Shown here: positions 1 through 11,699 of the stretch, one piece after another
How the letters are laid out: every line of letters starts with the position of its first letter
How positions within the stretch are numbered: the first letter of the stretch is position 1
From: Cunninghamia lanceolata
Lineage: Eukaryota > Streptophyta > Pinopsida > Cupressales > Cupressaceae
DNA length: 64,000 nucleotides
Assembly (NCBI GenBank): GCA_027924645.1
Contig: BSBN01000850.1
Coordinates: 1,674,001-1,738,000, forward strand
Reading direction: 5' to 3'
Position numbers and translations under genes: made by a program
Notes under the pieces: generated by a model
What the model saw: the letters and a program-made list of their open reading frames with translations, nothing else
Told to the model about the DNA's origin: nothing
The model's database searches: none

Positions 1-420
1 AAAGGGAACCTTTAATGGTAACTTTGCTGACATTCAAATTTGGGACCCTGCCAAAATAAGGCAGGGCAAGTGCATGAGAGGCCTTGTCTAGGTACCTATT
101 TTGGGACCTAGTTAAGCTCAAAGATGTCCCCTAAGTCCCATTTGTCATGGGTTTCAGAGCATTTTGTCTCGGGATTCATTTCTAACATGCATTATGAAAA
201 TTAAGGGACCCGAGAGCTAAACTTAGGAGGTAAAAGTCCTAGGCGGACATTTTATGACATAACATTTAGTCCCCACTTTAATGTATGTATGATCTTAGGT
301 CCCATACATGCATTAAAGTATAGTAAACAACACAACAAACATGCCAGACACTTGAAGCTAAGGCATTCACAAATATTTAGTTACTATTTCTAGCCCCCAG
401 TCTCAGGTAAGCACTAGAAA
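1..420. other. No recognisable gene
   Basis: AT-moderate sequence. I see no open frame with a recognisable domain and no clear repeat with the rest of the window. It may be the end of an element that starts outside the window. Confidence 0.4.
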
Positions 421-424
421 ACAC

Positions 425-550
425 ATTACAGACACATAAAACATAGAGAATATAGTAACAGACATAGAAAACATGAGGAAGACAGTGACAGACATGCAAA
501 ACATGGAGAAGATAGTATTGAAGACATGTGAAACACAATGAATACAATTG
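425..550. repeat. Tandem repeat, about 30-bp unit
   Basis: Three to four diverged copies of a roughly 30-bp unit whose core reads CAGACATAGAAAACATGRRG. Copies begin near 431, 460 and 490, and a degraded copy is near 520. Apparent short frames across it are a by-product of the repeat. Confidence 0.6.
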
Positions 551-616
551 ATATAACATTTTCATTTTCATATAGATAAATGCATGGAAATAAAAATTAC
601 AACGCACAAAACCAGG

Positions 617-700
617 GATTTTTTTAGTGGTGAATCTTCAGCAATTGGTGAATAGTTCATATCTACGAATTAGGAATTGGCGAATACATTCCCACCATCA
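617..700. repeat. Dispersed repeat end, copy 1 (GGTGAATC-rich)
   Basis: This segment matches 7550-7630: both run through TTTAGTRGTGAATCTTCA, then AATTGGTGAATAGTT, then a GGCGAATA motif at similar spacing. It looks like one end of a dispersed element, possibly a non-autonomous DNA transposon with subterminal GTGAATC/GATTCGCC motifs. Confidence 0.5.
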
Positions 701-860
701 GGGGGCCAATTTGCCTAGATTTTTTAGATTTTTACTCAAATGTGTTTTAATTCACCACCCTATTAATTTTTGAGTCATTTATAGTTAGTATTTTTGCCAC
801 GATATACTACGTGGTTCTAATGGTGATTAGCCTGGAATTTCGAAGGCATGTTTTAATTCA

Positions 861-1045
861 CCCATATATTCGCTAATATCATTAAATAGTTGACATGCAT
901 GAGGACCAATTTTGCCAATATCATTAAACAATTGACATGTATGAGGACCAAATTCGCTAGTATCATTAAATGGTTCACATGTATGAGGACCAATTTTGCC
1001 AATACCATTATAACTCCATGCTAATCTGAGGACCATATTCACCTA
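861..1045. repeat. Minisatellite, about 42-bp unit, four copies
   Basis: Four consecutive diverged units begin at about 861, 906, 948 and 990. Each ends in the word GAGGA followed by CCA, with ATCATTAAA and GACATG words inside, and a partial fifth unit follows. It lies inside the GTGAATC-rich repeat and probably belongs to it. Confidence 0.75.
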
Positions 1046-1050
1046 GAAAA

Positions 1051-3430
1051 TTACAACATATGTGTTTGCTTACATTGTAGTTTACATTGTCTCCATTAAT
1101 GACTTGTATAGCTGATATTTGTGAAGATTTAACTACTCCTGATCATTGTACCTACTCTTTGCTTACTTTCACTATTAGAACTATTGTCACTTCTTTTATT
1201 TGCATATGCCTTTATTCTTTATTGGTTGTCATTGTTTTGCCTCTTGAGATCAATGTTCTCTGTATATATTCCTTGCAAGCTTTGATAGGCTTTGATGTCT
1301 TCTATTCATGGGAATCATGACTGTTCCTTTTAATAATTGTCATTTCTAAGGCTATTTCAAGAGATAGATTCTTACTCAAGTTTGTTATGACTGAACTATA
1401 TCTTACTCTTCAATGAATATGACTGCCTATCCCAATATTGGGATAGATTTCTTAGATCTACTGTTCTTTCACACTTTGCATGCTGTCATCTTGACAATTG
1501 TGAGAGTCTTTGATGGTCCTATTCTCAAATGGTCTACAATATGATCACTTAAGACTGCCTTACTACTTTCCATATGACTTCCATAGTGCCTTACATGGAA
1601 TGATGATGGCTTATAATGAAAGGTACAACTATACTTTCTACTAGTATTCTATGGAATGTCAAGTTTTAAGAGGTATCATAGGCTTCTTCCAAATACTGCT
1701 CCATGTCTTTTCTTTTCTCTTTGATGCTAGTTAGAGGCTCCTCCTCCTTTGGTAATAGTTCCATCATGATTTGCTGACTAATCTAGATTAATTATAGTCA
1801 TTTTTTGACTCCTTGCTTGAACTCTATAGCATCCATAACTGATGTTACAATCCTTTTTCCATGACTGTCTTCTATGCTTGAACTCTATTTACTGTATTTG
1901 ATGCTCTTTATTTTCCTGTGACTACTATCTCATACCTTTTTATCTGCTATGGCTACTTCTGAGACTCCCAAAATTCATAGTGACTATTATCATCTGCTAA
2001 AAGACACTGTTTCTCATATCTTGTAGATTATTCTTTAAACTTTTACCAGGCAATCAATCCATCTGGGGTAGTCATATTCCTAGCATGCCTTTGGGCTGTA
2101 TGTGACGATTGTGTCTCCATCCTCTAATTTTAGCTATCTATATTCCATGCTTGACACTACCAAATGTGGGAAGGGCTTTCATGCTCTTTATCCTACTAAA
2201 AAACCTATATGGTAACTGTGTAGGTCTCTTTTGACTGTTATTAGATAATTCTTTCCTTTCGATGGAGATAGTCAATGAGTGGTGGTTATCCCTCTCTATG
2301 GTACATGCACCTAACATTATGTCTTTGCTCTCTCCCATGGTCACTTTCTCACAGTCATACTTTGCATGTTATCATTTTATTCTTCCAACCTCTACAAATT
2401 CTACATGCTACTGTGTTATTGCTTCTTTGACAATCTTCCTTTATTTGTTATTGACTGTCCTTAAAACAAGATGACTACTGTCCCTTAACTATGCTATTGT
2501 CTTACTACAATCACCTTTGCAAATAATTCTATGGCCATGAATAGTCATTTAAACCATGATTTGGATTGATTCAGCTACTATAGACTTCTCCTTTCACTAT
2601 GATTCCACCTTCTGTTTAATCTTACATAAGTTACTTTTCATGGTTGTTCCTTGTCTAGGATAGTGATCTCTTGCCTTGACAGTCCTTTTCATCTTTGAAT
2701 GATTGTCCTACATCTCTTTTAGGACAACACCTTGATACTTATAACTATTATCAGTCTTCAAGTGCCTGTATCTGTACAATCAACAAACAAGTTAGAGAAA
2801 ACATAGAGGTTGAAGCCTCTCCTTTGATTTTCTGATCTAATTTTCTCTTTCCTCTTGCAGATTCACCTAGAGCTATCACTATGATAGCTAAAGATGCTAA
2901 AGTTGTCAATGGGATTTGTCATTCATTTAGGTAATGATGGGTCCCACCTTTCTTATATATGCTTTCCTTTAGTTCAGATGTACTTGCTTTTGTGCATTGT
3001 ATCATATACAGTTACTCCCACAGCTTGTGTGGGATCATATAAACATTTTTCCTTTGAATATAAATAGTTATTTCATGCAATGACTTGAGTATTACTTCTT
3101 TTTGTAAATCAATTGCACAAAGATAAACTGAACATTATTGCATGCAATATGTGTTTATAATCATGAGTAGATTAGCTAGATTTTATGTACCTTTGATGAA
3201 ATGTATCAAATCGCAATGAATGAATCTATAATTAACGCAACTAAAACATGATAAGAAATGACTAGATTAGCCTTAACTTCACCTGTTAGTCTCTGAATAC
3301 CTCTTGCTTTATTGGGACACTCTTCATCTTATCTGGGTCATGTAGCGGCTCTAATTGAGCTGCTACATGATCATTGAAATAGTCCTCCATTAGGATAGTA
3401 GGCCTTCTAGGCTAGCCTGTGAACCCGAAC
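1051..3430. other. Unrecognised sequence, no gene supported
   Basis: About 2.4 kb with many stops in all frames. Words such as GACTGTC and CTTTGCTT recur irregularly. The open stretches (77 aa or fewer) have no recognisable domain. It may be decayed retrotransposon sequence upstream of the Ty3 remnant at 3.5 kb, but I cannot show that. Confidence 0.4.
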
Positions 3431-3523
3431 CTTCTTCTCCCTTCCTCTTTAACCTTTTTTTTTCTCTAAAGTAGCAAACAAATTGCTATTACAACCCAAC
3501 CTAATTGGGTTACAAAGCACAAT

Positions 3524-3805
3524 TTGGTAGCAGGTCTATCTACCTTCATCCATGAGTGTTCTTCCTTAGGAAAGCAACAACCATTATCCACCAACTCAGC
3601 TTCTCCATCCAATAATGAACTCAAGTCTAGTCTTCAAAACACACCTAGTCCTATTGTCCACCATATCCTCCAAAACATGAATTATCAAGGTAAAGGCTTA
3701 GGCCTTTATGAAAAAGGTATTTTGGAGCCTATCCATGTTAATGTCCCTCTACACTCATATGGCCTTGGCTATAAACCCAAGGTAAACAATCTCAAATGTT
3801 GGTAA
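3524..3805 (+). pseudogene. Ty3-type retrotransposon remnant with G-patch motif
   Basis: A 93-aa open fragment. Residues about 52-88 contain GKGLGLYEKGILEPI and then YGLGYKPK. This is the glycine-rich G-patch pattern found in some plant Ty3/gypsy polyproteins (a GKGLG core followed by GLGYKP). G-patch motifs bind nucleic acid or RNA helicases; their role in retrotransposons is not settled. No protease, RT or integrase is readable in frame around it. The plus orientation agrees with the polypurine tract and LTR start at 6927-6942, so this is probably the decayed interior of that element. A host G-patch gene is less likely because no introns or further domain follow. Confidence 0.55.
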
Positions 3806-4056
3806 TTCCTCCATTCCTCCTAAGTCCACCACTTCTCATCACAAATCTTATCATACCCCCAAAACATATGTTGCCATTCCTCCTCCATTATCCTACAAGC
3901 ATCAAAAGCATGTGACCATACACCTTCCACCATCAAATTTACCTCCACTACTTCCAAACTCATAATATCCATCCATCCACTTTACCACCATTTCTCCCAA
4001 TGCCTAAAATCCCTATCATCCATAAAACCCCTTACATTCCTAATCATGACCAATAA

Positions 4057-4260
4057 ATGCACACATCGTTCAAACAAGAAGCTTCCACCCATCTGAAGCG
4101 ATTCAAAAGTAAAAACTTGGATACCTCCTTTCATAAAGTGAAAAATCCTAAGGGTCCTCATGCCTTAGGACATCAATGCAAAATGTCAAAACAAAGTACA
4201 TTAAAAAAGCTATCCAAGCCCATTCCTCCAAAAGAAAAGTCCAAGAGTAAAATGGTTTGA
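4057..4260 (+). pseudogene. Lys/Ser-rich fragment, likely retrotransposon interior
   Basis: A 67-aa basic fragment (rich in Lys, Ser and His) in a different frame from the G-patch fragment. The surrounding 3806-4500 continues as proline-, serine- and lysine-rich translated sequence broken by stops. No fold or catalytic motif is recognisable. I treat it as part of the same decayed plus-strand Ty3 element. It may equally be non-coding low-complexity DNA. Confidence 0.3.
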
Positions 4261-4500
4261 TTCCCTAAACAAAAAGAAAGCAAGTCAAAAGAATTATCCA
4301 CGTCTCAAAAATCCCAACAATCCTCTTCCATTAAAAAATCCCATTCCACTCAAAAATCCCAAATTCCTTCATCCCACAAATGAAACAAAAATCATAAAAA
4401 TCCTAAGTCTATGTGGGTCCCTAAATCACTAAATCACCCATCTCCTAAGCAAAAATCACCATTGCTTCCTACACCTTCAAACCAAAAGCTTCAAAGTTTA

Positions 4501-5500
4501 TCATTGTGTGTGTAGCCATTGGTCTTGGTTCCATTCCATTTTGCAACATTTCCACATACCTCCATCTCTCCATCCTTTAGTCATTATCCTACATATCTTC
4601 CCCATCCTATCCCTATGGTCCATGCTTTTGGATAAGTCTTTCATCCATCCTTGCATAAGTCCGCCATAATCCACTTCATAATCCACTATCTTTCCTACAT
4701 AATCCACATCATAATCCACTATTGTTTCCTCCATAATCCACTATCTACCTAATCCATCTCACTCTCATGCTATCTCTTACAAACATCTATAAGCATAATG
4801 ATATTTGACATGGTTCATGTGATGACATTCATCTCCAATGGGGCTATCACTTTTCATGTGGAACTAGATGCTTGAGTCCCTCTCGTCCATATCCACCTAC
4901 CCCATCAAGAAAAGAAAAAAAAATTAAAATAGTAAAGATAAATCCCTTCATCCAATGGTGAAAACCACCCTTGGTGGCACCTTGAATAAGTACCATGATG
5001 AAAACCTGGCAAATAGATGTCATGTGTAGGTTGATCTTCTATGTCATTTACACTTGGGGGCACATTGTCTCATCCATACTATCATTCCTATCATACCATT
5101 TCATATCCTATCCTACTATCCTTATCCATTACATTCACATACACATACCTATCCTATTGATTCCATCCATCTTCCCTTCCTCCTTTTGATCTTGATATGG
5201 GGGTAAAATGTTGAAACATGCTTTGGATATCTCTTGATATACCTCATCCTTTCCATCCATCTTATCATCCTATTGTCATAAAATTTGTCATGTAAAATCC
5301 TAAGCATTCCACCTAGAACGGGGAATATTATTCCTATGCGACATAGTCTTTCGAGGTCACCTCGTAACTCCCTCATGAGTCTTCCATTCCATCCACTATC
5401 ACCCATCCTTTTATCCATTCAATCCCACCTCTCCTTGCACCTAGACTTGCTTTTCCCTTGTCATTGGTATCTAGCACAAAGGTTACCCAAATTGTAATCC
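4501..5500. other. Pyrimidine-rich low-complexity region
   Basis: Rich in CATCC, ATCCATC and CTATC words on the plus strand. Open frames on both strands here come from compositional bias rather than selection, and none carries a domain. Confidence 0.5.
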
Positions 5501-5504
5501 ATTA

Positions 5505-6215
5505 ACATTCCAAAACATTCCAAAAATACAAAAAATCAAAACATTTCAAAAATCCAAAAAAAATCAAAATATTCAAAATCCAAAAAAATCAAAACATTTC
5601 AAAAGTCCAAAAAAAAACCAAAATATTCAAAATATAAAAAAATAAAACATTTCAAATATCTAAAAAAATCAAAATATTCCCTCAAAATACAAAAAAATCA
5701 AATATCTAACAAACACCCAAGCAATAAAATCTCTCAAATCAAATAAATCAATCTAATTCATTCCCAAGTAAATCAATCATCAAAATCACCACCTCCAATC
5801 ATTCAATCAATCAATTCTTCAAAATCAATTCCTCAATTCCTTAATCAATTCAATCACCAATTCATCAATTCAATTTCCCAATCACATCATCAATTCTTCC
5901 AAATCAATTCACCAATTCTTCAAATCACTCAATTCTTCATCATCAACCATCAAAACAATTCTTCCAAATCAATTCTTCAAACCAAATCAATTCATCAAAA
6001 TCAAATCAAACCACTTCTTCAATCAATTCAATCACATCAATTCATTCCAAATCAATTCTTCAAATCATTCCAATCTAATCAATCAAGTCAATTCTAAAAA
6101 ATAACTCAAATGTAAGTCCATCTGTAATCCATACCAATCAAGTCAATCAATCAAGTCAAAGTATCCAATCACATCAATGGTCTTGATCCTAATCTTGACA
6201 TAAATGAAATCAATC
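5505..6215. repeat. A/C-rich simple repeat (CAAAA and AATCAATTC words)
   Basis: Two blocks. 5505-5720 is built from diverged CAAAAATCCAAAAAA-like words. 5720-6215 is built from AATCAATTC and TCAATCA words. The plus strand is nearly devoid of G. Such tracts are common between the coding part and the 3' LTR of large plant Ty3 elements, which fits the PPT downstream. Confidence 0.7.
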
Positions 6216-6926
6216 AATCAAATCTTGGTGTTGATTCACATAGCCAACACCACTAGTGACAATCAATCATATCAATTGTCTTATAGAGGATGTTGCATTG
6301 TTGAAACTAGACCAGGCATCTTATATGACATGTCTCATTCCTAAAACTAGACACAATCATCATAATCAATCAATCTGTCATTGGTTTACAGCTTGACAAG
6401 GGCAATACCTTGTTTGTTTTTGAATCATTTGTGCATGCTTGCTTTCTTGCTTGTGTTTGTTATCATTTTCATCTTGCATTTGTAACACATCTATCTCTTT
6501 CCAACTAATATTCATATCTTGTGTGTGTTGGAATGGCTTTTTGCATTATCCTTTGCATCTAAGGTCATATCATACCTTTTGTGCATTAGGACTTTAATGC
6601 TCTAAGTTTTCTTCCTCATACGTCTAGACAAGGTTGTATTATGCTAGGTACACAAGACACATCGTCACCTTGGCCCATATACCTTGGTGCATAATGTCTA
6701 GTGCTATATAAAAATTCATGGTTGCTCACCTTCATTGTAGCATAACGCATCATTCATTTCTTCTATCAATTCCCTTACCTTTCTTTCTTGACCAATCCCT
6801 TTCATTTCAAGAGCCTACCCATGTTTGTTTAACCCTCCTATCCTCTCGAGGGGGTATAATCATCCATTTTCTTCTATCTATACCTTAGCTTCTTTGAAAT
6901 GATGTTACTTGGTCGCAACATCATAT
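6216..6926. other. 3' untranslated part of the plus-strand Ty3 remnant
   Basis: No domain is readable. Position between the low-complexity tract and the polypurine tract suggests the 3' non-coding region of the element. Confidence 0.4.
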
Positions 6927-6940
6927 CAAAAAGGGGCAAA
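6927..6940 (+). promoter_or_regulatory. Polypurine tract of plus-strand LTR element
   Basis: AAAAAGGGGCAAA lies directly before an LTR start TGTAGACACCC. This is the primer site for plus-strand DNA synthesis and fixes the element's orientation as plus. Confidence 0.7.
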
Positions 6941-6941
6941 A

Positions 6942-7549
6942 TGTAGACACCCAAAATTGTCTATGTCCTACAAGTGGCATTTTGTGCTAATCCCACTCCT
7001 AATCCCATCCTAATCACCTAGACAATTAATTAAATAAATCCTATTTATTTAATTAATTTCCCTTTTACATGTCCCAACTAATTCAAATAAAATATTTGAA
7101 TTAGTCCTCACCTTTCATCTCATTGCAAAACATGTTGCATAGTACATTTTACACTTCACATGTCGCACTAATTTAAATAATCTTTTATTTAAATTAGGTC
7201 CTCCCTACACTTGTCACATGACTACAACTCCTCATGGAGTGGGAAACCCTATTTGTTCCTAGCCGTCCACATCGTTGAAACCAACTTTCAATCATAGCCC
7301 TTCATTCAAATCATACCTTTCCTATAAATCAACCCTCAACCAAGCCATTTGATCAATGGGTTTCCAAGTAGCCTCATGTTGTTGAAATGACATTAGAGCC
7401 TTTCATCATTCATCCTCAGACCATTGTTATGCTACTGGAATGAGCAACCAACATTCATCCTTTGAAATCATGCACTCCTATGCAATATTGAGAAGAGTAA
7501 TGGGGGCGAGCCAAGCTTAGTGTAGAGATTCATTTTCAATTTGCTTTGC
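6942..7549 (+). repeat. 3' LTR, truncated or interrupted
   Basis: It begins TGTAGACACCCAAAATTG, matching the start TGTATACACCTAAAATTG of the solo LTR at 55596. Both then run through AATTAAATAAA and TTTATTTAATTAA words, so they belong to related LTR families. The 3' end is not clear: the GATTCGCC-type repeat begins at about 7550 and has probably interrupted or replaced the rest. Confidence 0.65.
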
Positions 7550-7913
7550 AATGATTATTTTAGTAGTGAATCTTCACCAATTGGTGAATAGTTGAAATTG
7601 AGACCTCCAGAAATGGCGAATAGTACAAGCTAAAAAGGAGACTGAATCACCAGGTTTTTACAAAAAATAATTTTGTCTCGGTTAATTCACCTATGTAATA
7701 TTTTTTTAACTAATAAATTGAATTGATTCACCATGTAAATGATGCGTCATTGGAACTGATTCGCCAATAGTTTATAATATAATTACAAGTCTTAATTATA
7801 TTCGCCAATAATATTATATTCCTACAATTAATTTTAGGTCAATATCACCACTAATAATAAATTACCATTTAATTTCAGGGATATTTTATCTTTGAATAGA
7901 GGTTTTATTTATT

Positions 7914-8141
7914 ACCATTGATTAGCTTTTTAATCGGAGGGCTGTAGGTCAATCCTATGACCTATATGCATGTGCCTTTTAAAAGGCTTCTTGAGGCCTG
8001 GAATTTGTTTTGGGCCACACGATTAAATCTAATCATGTGGCCCAAAACAAATTCCAGGCCTCAAGAAGCCTTTTAAAAGGCACGTGCATATAGGTCATGG
8101 AATTGACCTGTAGCCCTCTGATTAAAAAGCTAATCAATGGT
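7914..8141. repeat. Near-perfect 228-bp fold-back (two 112-bp arms)
   Basis: The left arm (7914-8025) is the reverse complement of the right arm (8030-8141) with only about eight mismatches and a loop of about 4 nt. Recognisable paired words are GCCTTTTAAAAGGC, present in both arms, and TTGTTTTGGGCC against GGCCCAAAACAA. It could be a fold-back MITE or a long-hairpin RNA source. No coding content. Confidence 0.9.
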
Positions 8142-8273
8142 TGCAATTTCACGTTTCTTTTAGTCTTATTTGTAAAGTGAGATTTTTAAAAAATAATTAA
8201 TCCGTGTGTGCTCCAATGCATTTTGGATAGTTAGATTGTGCTTGGTGGCGTACCAGGGCCACTGTCCCCAAAC

Positions 8274-8388
8274 CTCGCGAGGGGGCATTGCCCCCTTGAC
8301 CCCCACAAGGGGGCTCTGCCCCCTTAACCCCCGCAAGGGGTGCTGCTCCTTGACCCTGCTAGTGGTTGCCGCCCCCGGGCCCCTACTT
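8274..8388. repeat. GC-rich minisatellite of small hairpins
   Basis: Three to four units of about 28-30 bp in otherwise AT-rich DNA. Each has a GGGGGC-N3-GCCCCC type inner palindrome followed by TTGACCCC or a variant. The 81-aa frame crossing it is compositional. Confidence 0.75.
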
Positions 8389-8825
8389 CAGTATTACAAA
8401 AAACAAAAAAGAAATTGGGGGGACTGCGCTGACCAACTGTGCAATTTTTAAAGGAGAGATTTGGCATTGTAATAAATTTTTTTAATGATTATTCACTATG
8501 ATTTGCCATTGTAATTATCATTTTTACCAATTATTCATTAGGATTCGCCAAGATTTTAGAAGAATTTCTATAATGTGCATAGATTCACTAGGAAAATTGA
8601 AATTTTTTTCAAAAAAGGGAAAGATTCACCAGGAAAATTATAGCACTTATCCATGATTCGCTAGGATTTTATAAGGTTTTTTAGGGGGGGTTCCTTAAAG
8701 TTATCACTGTTGCTTTGTCATTTGAATTATATGTTGTCTTGTACTTCATTGTGCTTATTAGGGTTTGATGATTTATCATTTGTGATTTAGCCTTGATTTT
8801 TACCCTAGCTATAGATTCTACAGTT

Positions 8826-8905
8826 TTTATTTAAGAATAACCTTATGTGGTTTATATATAAAACATAATAGCCATTCAGCTTGACTAACATAGTCATATG
8901 ATTGT
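8826..8905. repeat. Unassigned block R, copy 1
   Basis: Matches 17164-17250 at roughly 80-85% over the first 55 bp: TTTATTTAAGAATAACCTTAT, then TTTATATA, then AACATAATAGCCATTCA. A weaker match continues for about 30 bp. The two copies flank the Ty3 element between them in direct orientation. Confidence 0.75.
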
Positions 8906-10199
8906 AGCTCAGTCTATAATATTGTGTGATATTTATAGCATATAATAACATATATAATATAGAGATATTAATACATAAAACAATTCTTATTGTCAACCAT
9001 TATATGGTATAGAAATACATATAGAAACTATTGTCAAAGATGTATGAACAGTAAAGTCAAACTGATACAATATTTTATGACATCATGCATATCATTCAAC
9101 CTCTTAAGGCACACAAAATAGGTTTTAACAATATAAATTCCATCTATAGTTTCTTGTAGATATAAGTTGGCATACACAATGAATCTACACAACACATTTA
9201 GGATGGTATGCTTACCTATAATGCTAAAGCAAAATGATACCCCAAGTCTTTGTTTCCTTCTTGCTTCCCTCCAAACAAGAGATTCGATTGCTTCCTTCTT
9301 TTTTCCCTCCTACTTTGTGCAAGAAAGGATCTTATTAAATCCTTTCTCCCCACTTCTGTCGATTATGCAACTGCATATTCACTTACTCTCCACTATTCCC
9401 TTAGTCATCCGCAGCCTCACTAGCTGGAAAAAAGGGAGTATGGAGCTACTGCTCCTCCCCACTCCTCCAAGCCTCTAGGGGAAAATACGATAGGAGTCTA
9501 TTTACCATAGACTTTACTCTTACTCAAACTTAGACATTATATTTAACCATAACTAAGCTTAAATAAAAAATAATAATTTAAAATAAACAATAGTACAACT
9601 ATTTTATCATGAGCACAATTATCGATGATGGATTCTCACAAAATCAACATAGACCTTTATGACAAATTAAACTTGTTTAGTCAATTACTCATGTCAACTT
9701 GGCATTCAAAAATGTACACTACCTTCCTAACTATCAACGTAGAAGATTAAGGCATCAAGATGATGATGAAAAAATAAACAAGTATGAAATGATCTCTACG
9801 TTAAAAATATTTCTAAGATGACCAATAACATAAAGAGTAAGACTTAATTTGAAATTGACATATCCTCTAATGAATGTGTGTGTGTGTTTCTAAATAGTGC
9901 AAGGATTGTTGTATTCATGAGATCTAGCACCCTATCCATGATGATACTCTCTCTCCTCATCTTGGAGAGAGAATATTAGTTTTCCTAAATGCATCTCATG
10001 TACACAACGTGTAGTTAGTCCATTAACATAATAATAATAACTTTTAAACAATCAATTTCATTGCATTTTCAATAACATGAAATAAACTTATTTTCTTAAG
10101 CTATAATAACTTCATAATCATCATATTTATTTCACATCTAACTATTTTTTCTTAAAATAATAGATGAATTAAGTTTGTGTATAAAAATGGGGTGTAACA
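8906..10199 (-). repeat. Region containing the 3' LTR of the 10-15 kb Ty3 element
   Basis: The inner edge is clear: GGGGTGTAACA ends at 10199, beside the polypurine tract. The outer edge could not be fixed, and similarity to the other LTR is weak, limited to some AATAACTTCATAA and AAAATAATA words. The apparent frame at 9167-9478 has no domain. A short TG repeat is near 9877. Confidence 0.45.
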
Positions 10200-10217
10200 T
10201 ATCTCCCCCCTTGAAGA
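10200..10217 (-). promoter_or_regulatory. Polypurine tract of minus-strand Ty3 element
   Basis: On the minus strand AAGGGGGGAGATA runs directly into TGTTACACCCC, the start of the 3' LTR. Together with the PBS at 15441 this fixes the minus orientation. Confidence 0.75.
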
Positions 10218-10299
10218 CATCGTCCTTGATGATTAGGTAATTATCAAAACAAAATTTCACACAAATAATTTCTTTCAAGTTTCAAGGTTGCATGAATAA

Positions 10300-10440
10300 A
10301 TGAGGAAATTTCTGAGAAAATTCATTTTAATCCTCCCAAGTAGCATTGTCTTCAGAGTATTAGTCCAACTGGACCTTGCATTGAGTAACTTCTTTGTTAT
10401 ACAAGTAGAGCTTGTAAATTTCAAGCACTTTGAGAGGCTT
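10300..10440 (-). pseudogene. Chromodomain-like C-terminus of Ty3 integrase
   Basis: The minus-strand translation near 10336-10400 reads EVTQCKVQLD and then SEDNATWED, with stops between. This matches the central chromodomain pattern (V.W....E..TWE) of plant chromoviruses. The domain tethers integrase to chromatin marks in intact members. Here it is broken and the first tryptophan is replaced by Leu. Confidence 0.5.
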
Positions 10441-10635
10441 GATCATGACAAATCCTAGATCCTGTAACTATAGAACATTCCAATCAAGGATGTGATTAGA
10501 TCTAGATACATATTTCTTCAAAAAAGACACATGAAAAACAACATGCATATGAGCAAGAGATAGAGGTAGAGCTATTCTGTAAGCAACCTAGTTGATCACT
10601 TCTAAGACTTCAAAGGGTCCCACACATCTAGGTGC

Positions 10636-11450
10636 TCATTTGGAAAAATTCCCAAGCTTAAGAGGGCTTTTATAAGGTTTCACTCTCAAGAGAATTTTAT
10701 CTCCTACTGAGAATACCCGTGGAGTATGTTTGGCATCATCATAGCTTTTTTGTCTATCATTGACTTCTGCTAATTTTTTCTTGATTACCTTAACTTGCTC
10801 TTCCATTTCAGTTAGCAATTCTGGGCCAAGGTGAACCCTATCTTGTAGCTTATCCTAGCTTATAGGAGTTCAACACTTTTTACCATACAATGCTTTGAAA
10901 GGAGCCAATTTGATTATTGAATGATATTAATTGTTATAGGCAAAGTCAACAAGTGGAAGGTACTCTTCTCATTTATATTTCTAATCTGTGCAGTACATCC
11001 TTAACAAATCTTCTAGTACTTGGTTAACTCTCTTTGTTTGTCCATTTGTTTTTGGATGATAGGATGAGCTTATGTTTAACTAAGTCCCAAGCACTGAGAA
11101 CAATGTCTGCCAAAGCCTTGAGGTCATCCATGCATCTAGACCTCTTGAATGAATTTCTTACCAATTATATGTGCCCCATCAGTAAGATTTCTAGCTATAA
11201 AATGTACTACCATGGTTAACTTATCTACCACTACGAGGATCGCATCATGCATATATCATGACATAGGCAATCCCTAAACAAAGTCCATATTGACTACCTA
11301 TCATTTCCATTCAAGAATTTCATGAGGATACAAAAGTCCTGTTGGATGTCGATGTTCATCTTTAACTCGCTGACACTCTAAACATCCTACTACAAATCTG
11401 TAGGATCATTTTTCATTCCCTTCCAAAAATATAGGGGTTTACATCTGCTA
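10636..11450 (-). pseudogene. Ty3 integrase remnant
   Basis: The C-terminal part (10636-10818) contains FSVGDKILLRVKPYKSPLK, the usual GDKVLLR....K segment after the catalytic core. Upstream, around 10868-10905, APFKALYGKKC matches the core's (P)FKALYG motif. Near 11335-11392, CLECQRVKDEHRHPTGLL is the end of the HHCC zinc finger. Many stops and frameshifts separate these pieces, so no enzyme is made. Confidence 0.8.
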
Positions 11451-11699
11451 ACAGTTTTGTCACACTTGGGTGATTAGAATAAGGTGTAGATTACTCTTCT
11501 TTACACACTAGGTTCCTCAAATCTTGTTGATTTGGGACATACATCCTATTCTTATACCTCATAGTCCCATTATATTGAAAACTAAATCCTTTGTATCTTG
11601 CATTTTAAGAATTTTCCTTTAGAGCCTTTAGGACTTGTTCATAATACTTATCTCCTTCTAAGTTTCTTAATACTTTCTAAAATCAGAATGCACTAACAA

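Larger units (their letters stand above)
7550..8700. mobile_element. Probable non-autonomous DNA element with GATTCRCC subterminal motifs
   Basis: Both flanks carry many copies of GGTGAAT/GGCGAAT on one side and GATTCGCC/GATTCACC on the other (for example 7569, 7581, 7616, 7758, 8540, 8589, 8624 and 8667). The left end repeats the block at 617-700. A loose inverted similarity exists between the left edge (TTTTAGTAGTGAATC) and the reverse complement of the right edge (AAATCCTAGCGAATC). No transposase frame is present. The class is an inference from motif layout; exact ends and a target duplication could not be fixed. Confidence 0.45.

Noticed and set aside
6942..7549. Assigning 6942-7549 and 55596-56721 to the two LTRs of one element
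   Set aside because: They are too far apart, only partly similar, and the copy at 55596 has its own target duplication, so it is an independent solo LTR of a related family.
8206..8451. 81-aa plus-strand frame with Cys/Pro-rich peptide
   Set aside because: It follows the GC-rich minisatellite and the peptide is only the repeat translated.
9167..9478. 103-aa plus-strand frame
   Set aside because: No domain, Leu/Ser/Pro-rich composition, and within the presumed Ty3 LTR region.
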